A DNA stretch of 25,476 nucleotides from Planctomycetaceae bacterium (GTDB lineage Bacteria > Planctomycetota > Planctomycetia > Planctomycetales > Planctomycetaceae): positions 1 through 25,476 of the forward strand of contig JAGQQT010000004.1 in the NCBI GenBank assembly GCA_020426065.1. Reading direction: 5' to 3'. Of the stretch, positions 21,614-25,476 are shown piece after piece (positions within the stretch are counted from its first letter, which is position 1; the number at the start of each line of letters is the position of its first letter). Both the position numbers and the translations under genes were made by a program. The notes under the pieces were generated by a model. It made no database searches. It was not told where the DNA came from and saw only the letters and a list, made by a program, of their open reading frames with translations.

Positions 21614-21690
21614 ACATCCCTAAAATTCACTGAAAGGAGTTGCCTCCAAGATCCATTTCAGTCAATTCCCAGAAAATGAGGGGTGCGTCG

Positions 21691-22272
21691 ATGCCATTGC
21701 GAAGCGGGCGATTTAGTTTTAAGAATGGAACCCAGACCATCATCAAGGGCAAAAACCCAGATGCAATTTTTCGAGTGTTGAATTCTGGCGATGAATTAAT
21801 CAAAGTGGATGTAGATGGAACCACAGTTGAACTTAATCCCAAGTATTCCATAGATATTGCGGGTGGCGATCTCATTCAAATCGTATCAGACGGCAATAAA
21901 CTCGCTCAGGGGATGTACGACTATCTCAGTGAATATCGAGATATTCGAAGCGGTCGTTTCAACACAATCAATCCCAGAAAAAACAAGGTTGTGCATGATC
22001 CTTTGCTGATCATAGATTATTCCCTGGCGTCCAAAAGTGTCTTGTTTTATCGCTTTTTTAATTCCAGTGACGACAATCAAGTTATTAATATCTACGTTAC
22101 TAAGGATGCCACTACGCTTCCGAGTGGAAGTCCAGATTTTGTGCTTAATCCTGAACAATCTATCGATCTTCAGTGTGTAAAATCAGGCAGCAAGGGTGCG
22201 ATCTGGGTGAAAAGTAATGTCAACAATAAACCAATTGATGGCATATACGATTATTTGGGAAGTGGGAAGTAA
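21691..22272 (+). CDS. Unknown protein made of two copies of a beta-rich domain
   Basis: The family is not recognised. The product from ATG 21691 is 193 residues and consists of two related halves. Copy one has FRVLNSGDELIKVDVDG, VELNPKYSIDI, DLIQIVSDGNKL and ends GMYDYL (74-79). Copy two has YRFFNSSDDNQVINIYV, FVLNPEQSIDLQ, GAIWVKSNVNNKP and ends GIYDYL (184-189). The shared pattern is F/Y-R-x-x-N-S followed by V-x-L/L-N-P and a terminal G-x-Y-D-Y-L, suggesting duplicated beta-sandwich units. No signal peptide or membrane helix is visible. ATG 21691 is chosen because GAGGGG sits 7 bases upstream. A longer frame from TTG 21640 has its AAGGAG directly abutting the start, too close to work, and ATG 21676 lacks a site. 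The Tat micropeptide starts 18 bases after its stop, so the two are probably co-transcribed. A partner or carrier role for that peptide is possible but unproven. Confidence 0.75.
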   Translation: MPLRSGRFSFKNGTQTIIKGKNPDAIFRVLNSGDELIKVDVDGTTVELNPKYSIDIAGGDLIQIVSDGNKLAQGMYDYLSEYRDIRSGRFNTINPRKNKVVHDPLLIIDYSLASKSVLFYRFFNSSDDNQVINIYVTKDATTLPSGSPDFVLNPEQSIDLQCVKSGSKGAIWVKSNVNNKPIDGIYDYLGSGK

Positions 22273-22289
22273 ATTCACAGGGGAGCGAG

Positions 22290-22463
22290 ATGACGGATAA
22301 TAAAGACAATGATTTATCCCGCCGGGATTTTCTGGTCTATTCAACAGCGTTCACCCTGGTTACCGGTGTGGCAACGTTAACCGATACGCTGGCAAATCAG
22401 CAGCAAGCTCCAGGACTTGGATTGCTGAACAGTGGCGGCCATACTATTTATGGATATTCCTGA
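22290..22463 (+). CDS. Tat-signal micropeptide ending in GGHTIYGYS (57 aa)
   Basis: A short frame (57 residues) follows the duplicated-domain gene after 17 bases and has a good ribosome-binding site, AGGGGAG, ending 4 bases before ATG. Residues 10-15 are SRRDFL, a match to the twin-arginine motif S-R-R-x-F-L. A moderately hydrophobic segment (VYSTAFTLVTGVATL) follows, then DTLA at 32-35, a plausible signal peptidase site. The remaining 22 residues start NQQQAPGLG and end NSGGHTIYGYS, with two tyrosines, a histidine and a GG. Export through Tat would release a peptide of about 22 residues. No family is recognised. The rho-independent terminator starts 37 bases after the stop, so it is the last gene of its transcript. 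Alternatives are a truncated Tat-dependent enzyme subunit, with only its leader left, or a precursor of a modified peptide. Translation is well supported; function is unknown. Confidence 0.65.
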   Translation: MTDNKDNDLSRRDFLVYSTAFTLVTGVATLTDTLANQQQAPGLGLLNSGGHTIYGYS

Positions 22464-22500
22464 ACCGTGGTTGAACGGACAGGATTGCTAATGGTCGTTT

Positions 22501-22529
22501 ACCCGGTACCCTTGGTGCCGGGTTTTTTT
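22501..22529 (+). terminator. Rho-independent terminator after the micropeptide gene
   Basis: The arms ACCCGGTACC (22501-22510) and GGTGCCGGGT (22514-22523) pair over ten positions with one G-T pair around a CTT loop. A run of seven T follows (22523-22529). It separates the micropeptide unit from the glycosyltransferase-sulfotransferase gene, which begins 49 bases later. Confidence 0.9.
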
Positions 22530-22578
22530 GTTGAGCAATGGCTATCGAACGGATGATTCCTCCTAAAGGAAGACGCGC

Positions 22579-24369
22579 GTGATCAATAAGGTTCTCTTAG
22601 TCTCGGGTTCAGCCAATTTTTCAACACGCGATGTCTGGGAAGGATACCGCCTGGGGCTGCAGATCGCTGGTGTTGAAGTGATTCCCTACCCCACGTTTTC
22701 GATGTTGAAGGTTTTGAGTATCGAGACGGTCTGCTCGGAGATCATCGGGAAAGCTCTGGATCTCAGCCTGCAAATTGACTGCGTGATCTTTATTGACGGG
22801 TTGTATTTCCGAGGAGAGCGAAGTCGAGTTCCCCTGTCGATCCGAAAGGCAGGCATCCCAACGGTCCTGGTGGCGACAGATGACCCCTATGAGCCCATGG
22901 GGCCAACTTCAACGTTTTACACTTATCGTTTCAGCAATGAAATCAAATCTGCTGAGGAAGAGCGGTTTTATTTGCCGACAGCCACTCTACCCCCCCCAGC
23001 AGTTCCCTTATCCCCCAATCCTCAGTATGACCTGAGTTTTATCGGCACTGTTTTTGATGACCGCCTGCCATTACTGATTCGATTTGCGGAATACTGCGAA
23101 ACGAACAGTTTGCGGATGTTGATCGCAGGTAAATTTGTGACCGAACCTGATGAACTGAAGAACTTCAGCAATCTGGAATTACGATCCAGAACAATTGACT
23201 CCGTTGAGAAATGGGAGATCTATGCCGATTCCAAAGTGACTCTGAACCTGTTTCGTGAGTCGGAATTTCCGGCTGAGTCCCCCTCTCCAAGAGTATTTGA
23301 AGTCACTGGCTATGGTCATTGCGCGCTGCTGACCGGACCATATCGCCAGGAAGTCGATCAACTGTTTCGGGATACGATTTATCATTTCGATGACTTTGAT
23401 TCTGCAGTCAGTCAGCTGAACCGGGCACTGGATTCGGAGACTGAGCGTACTGAAAAAGTTCAGAATGCCCGCAAGATTACGCTGGCATCCCATCTGTACC
23501 ATCACCGGGCCTCGCAAATGACAACCACTCTCAGAGAGTCTGAACTGGCTCTGGCCGATGTCGCCGATTCCGAGCATAAGCTGGCCTGGATCGTGGGTTA
23601 TGCACGAAGTGGTTCAACCTGGTTAGCGGAAATGCTTGGCAGCCTTCCACGGATTTCCCGCTGGCATGAACCCTACTTTGGCAGGTTGTTTCGTTTTGTC
23701 ATGGAGCGTCCGGAGGAACGGGACCGACTGGCCTCGTTTTATTCTCATCGCTTTCAGCATGTCTGGGTGGAAGGAGTGCGAGAACTCTTTTTTAAAATGG
23801 TTCAAGAACGTTTCCCGACTTTTGGTGAGCAGGGACTGGTTGTCAAAGAAGTCAATACCCCTGAACTCTATCCGTGGTTGAAAGTCTTGTTCCCGGCTGG
23901 CCGTATGATCTTTTTGACACGAGATCCTTTCGACACTCTGGACTCCTTTCTGGATCTCCAGTCTCCGGGAAGCTGGAATGAAGACTACCAGGGGACAGAG
24001 GATTTCCTGTCACTGGAAAATGTCGAGAAAACATGCGTACATATTCAGCATTCAATTCTTGATGCAATCCATGCCTACGAGGGTTTCCCGGAGAAGCAGC
24101 GATTAATCGTGCGTTATGAAGACCTGCTGACAGATCCAGCGGCACAGCTCATCGCTTGTGGAAATCTGATTTCCATTGAGGTGAAACCGGGAGTTGCGGC
24201 TCAAGTCGCAGACAAGCATCGCTTTGACAACACAAAAGAGACCGGGCCAGGTAAATTTCGCCGAAAAGGGAAGGCTGGAGTCTGGAAAGAATCTGCCTAT
24301 TTTACTCCCGAAACTCTGGAAATCGCTCACCGCATCCTGGGACCTGTAAGAGCAAGATTAGGTTATTAA
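22579..24369 (+). CDS. CgeB-like glycosyltransferase fused to PAPS-dependent sulfotransferase
   Basis: The product (596 residues) joins two transferases. The N-terminal half (1-330) resembles CgeB/DUF3880-type GT-B glycosyltransferases. It opens NKVLLVSGSANFSTRDVWEG and has CVIFIDGLYFRG, VLVATDDPYE and the C-terminal signature SPRVFEVTGYGHCALLTGPY, then HLYHHRA, typical of Glyco_trans_1_2. The C-terminal half (about 333-596) is a sulfotransferase of the PAPS family. Its 5'-phosphosulfate loop is GYARSGSTW (340-348), its 3'-phosphate loop is FLTRDPFDTLDS (about 445-456), and RYEDLLTDP follows. It would glycosylate and sulfate an acceptor such as a glycan, lipid or peptide, but the acceptor cannot be read from sequence. 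The GTG start at 22579 is supported by AAAGGAAG 6-7 bases upstream. No signal peptide is present, so action is cytoplasmic. The strong terminator just upstream implies its own promoter or read-through. The two catalytic halves are normally separate enzymes. Confidence 0.85.
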   Translation: MINKVLLVSGSANFSTRDVWEGYRLGLQIAGVEVIPYPTFSMLKVLSIETVCSEIIGKALDLSLQIDCVIFIDGLYFRGERSRVPLSIRKAGIPTVLVATDDPYEPMGPTSTFYTYRFSNEIKSAEEERFYLPTATLPPPAVPLSPNPQYDLSFIGTVFDDRLPLLIRFAEYCETNSLRMLIAGKFVTEPDELKNFSNLELRSRTIDSVEKWEIYADSKVTLNLFRESEFPAESPSPRVFEVTGYGHCALLTGPYRQEVDQLFRDTIYHFDDFDSAVSQLNRALDSETERTEKVQNARKITLASHLYHHRASQMTTTLRESELALADVADSEHKLAWIVGYARSGSTWLAEMLGSLPRISRWHEPYFGRLFRFVMERPEERDRLASFYSHRFQHVWVEGVRELFFKMVQERFPTFGEQGLVVKEVNTPELYPWLKVLFPAGRMIFLTRDPFDTLDSFLDLQSPGSWNEDYQGTEDFLSLENVEKTCVHIQHSILDAIHAYEGFPEKQRLIVRYEDLLTDPAAQLIACGNLISIEVKPGVAAQVADKHRFDNTKETGPGKFRRKGKAGVWKESAYFTPETLEIAHRILGPVRARLGY

Positions 24370-24547
24370 CCACGAATGGGGGAATACTTCCAGTTGAGAT
24401 CAGAACTGCAATTCCTGTCAGGACCTTTGTCACAAAAAGATCACGGGTCTTTGCCGGCTTACAAAGTTGAGTCTGTTTTGAGATCATGAATCTCTGAGAT
24501 GAGCCGTGCCAGAACCAGATCACTTCTGACCGAGTATTGGATTTGTG

Positions 24548-25476
24548 ATGGAGTCAATTATCCTGCCAGCAGATTTATCGCCGCACCTTCAAGGGACGCT
24601 TGAATGGTGGTATTACAATGGACATCTGACATGCGGTCACCGTCAGTTTGGTTTTCATGTGGCGGTTTTCCTCATTAACACCCGTCGGTCCGGGGTTTTT
24701 GATATGCTTCCGGTCCCCTGGGTGATTCCCGACTGGTATCTGTTTGCCCATGCCTCATTAACAGATTGTCAATCAGGCAAATACTCTTTTGCACTTCGCA
24801 GGTCACTCGAAGCTCTGCCGGCCAAATCAGCGGGTGGTTACCGTGTTCGCGTTGCAGATTGCCTGATTGAAGGAAATGAAATTCGGCACGACATCGGTTT
24901 TTCCGTTCAGGATGCCCGTCTCGAATTGACACTCTCTCCCCTCAAGCCGGTTGTCCTGCATGGAGCAGAAGGGATGGTTAAAAGAGATGAGAAAAACCTG
25001 TCAGGACATTTTTCCTATACCAGACTGAATGCAACGGGAACGATTCATCGTGGGAATTTGGCAGAGAATGTCAGCGGTTCGGCCTGGCTGGACCGCGAAT
25101 TTGACAAACCAGATTATCTCAAATGGATTGGGGGCTGGGAATGGTTCGCCATTCAACTGGATGATGGTCGAGATATCATGATTTATCTCAACCGGAACAG
25201 AGAACATGAGATGCTTTCGACTTCATCCATAACCATTATCAATGCAGATGGTACGTCAGCGGTTTTCACCTCAGCCGAGTTTTCAGCCAGTGTGATGAAG
25301 ACCTGGGTCAGTTCTCATACGGAAATCAACTACCCACTCTGCTGGCGTTTCCAGATTCCACTCCTGGACCTGGAGCTTGAAATTGAGCCGGTCATTTCCC
25401 ATCAGGAAATGGATACACGCGGAGTCAGTGGATTGATCTACTGGGAAGGGACCTGCCATGTGCAGGGCAGGACTGG
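24548..25476 (+). CDS. CrtC/AttH-like lipocalin-fold protein, C-terminus cut by window end
   Basis: An open frame runs from ATG 24548 to the window end, giving 309 residues without a stop. The N-terminus has LEWWYYNGHL, the EWWY-x-G signature of the AttH and hydroxyneurosporene synthase (CrtC) family. GSAWLDREF and then GGWEWFAIQLDDGRDIMIYL match its second conserved block. Near the end CWRFQIPLLDLELEIEPV, ISHQEMDTRGV and YWEGTCHVQG match the family's third, so only a few residues are probably missing. CrtC adds water to carotenoid end groups; AttH-like members are less defined, and most bacterial homologues are of unknown substrate. A GTG directly before the ATG is an alternative start and no strong ribosome-binding site is visible; an in-frame stop lies at 24527. 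It is 178 bases downstream of the glycosyltransferase-sulfotransferase, in the same direction, with no terminator seen between them. Confidence 0.8.
   Translation, partial: MESIILPADLSPHLQGTLEWWYYNGHLTCGHRQFGFHVAVFLINTRRSGVFDMLPVPWVIPDWYLFAHASLTDCQSGKYSFALRRSLEALPAKSAGGYRVRVADCLIEGNEIRHDIGFSVQDARLELTLSPLKPVVLHGAEGMVKRDEKNLSGHFSYTRLNATGTIHRGNLAENVSGSAWLDREFDKPDYLKWIGGWEWFAIQLDDGRDIMIYLNRNREHEMLSTSSITIINADGTSAVFTSAEFSASVMKTWVSSHTEINYPLCWRFQIPLLDLELEIEPVISHQEMDTRGVSGLIYWEGTCHVQGRT

Noticed and set aside
21640..21690. N-terminal extension of the duplicated-domain protein from TTG 21640
   Set aside because: The AAGGAG directly abuts the TTG, which is too close for initiation, whereas ATG 21691 has GAGGGG at 7 bases.
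22273..22578. Treating the whole region before the glycosyltransferase as non-coding
   Set aside because: A ribosome-binding site, twin-arginine motif and in-frame stop before a strong terminator support a real 57-codon gene there.
1..25476. tRNA, rRNA or transposase genes
   Set aside because: No cloverleaf-like arms, rRNA signature or DDE/HUH transposase motif was recognised in either strand.

Overview
The window looks like chromosomal DNA of a member of the Planctomycetota, probably from the Planctomycetales. Three things point there. There is a giant secreted-type protein that opens with a basic stretch and an LEDRLLLSA motif (the LEPR-xLL class of N-terminus). There is an ECF sigma factor of the short planctomycete type. 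There is also a Ser/Thr kinase fused to WD40 propellers. These assignments come from reading motifs by eye; no database search was run.

Left end (1-1147), minus strand: a DUF1653-type protein runs off the window edge. A 40-codon ORF with a plausible C-terminal fragment overlaps its start by 4 bases. Next come a GC-rich palindromic element and a decayed N-terminal piece of a type I restriction-modification methyltransferase (hsdM) with two frame breaks. Together these look like scarred accessory DNA. An ECF sigma factor follows (1148-1669, minus), divergent from the giant gene.

Centre (2007-17612), plus strand: a single uninterrupted gene encodes about 5201 residues. In order it carries the LEDR motif, a beta-rich N-terminal region, RTX-like calcium-binding repeats, a long series of widely spaced GDD/GND repeats, a PGRS-like glycine-rich block, a YncE-like propeller, an F5/8 type C (lectin-like) module, a PPC-like module, about ten PKD-like modules, cadherin-like modules and a C-terminal FG-GAP propeller. 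It is most likely a surface or matrix adhesin. A terminator-like hairpin and a roughly 800-base spacer follow.

Right part (18411-25476), plus strand: a zinc-ribbon/kinase/transmembrane/WD40 protein comes first. A 193-residue protein made of two copies of an unrecognised domain follows. Eighteen bases later there is a 57-residue Tat-signal micropeptide ending in GGHTIYGYS, which I have not seen described. A strong rho-independent terminator closes this unit. Beyond it lie a CgeB-like glycosyltransferase fused to a PAPS-type sulfotransferase, and then a CrtC/AttH-like lipocalin-fold protein cut by the window end.

The best candidate for something new is the duplicated-domain protein plus Tat micropeptide, next to the glycosyltransferase-sulfotransferase fusion. 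One reading is an exported, possibly sulfated or glycosylated, small peptide. Another is that the fusion and the CrtC-like protein modify a lipid, carotenoid or glycan and have no link to the peptide. The sequence alone does not decide between them.
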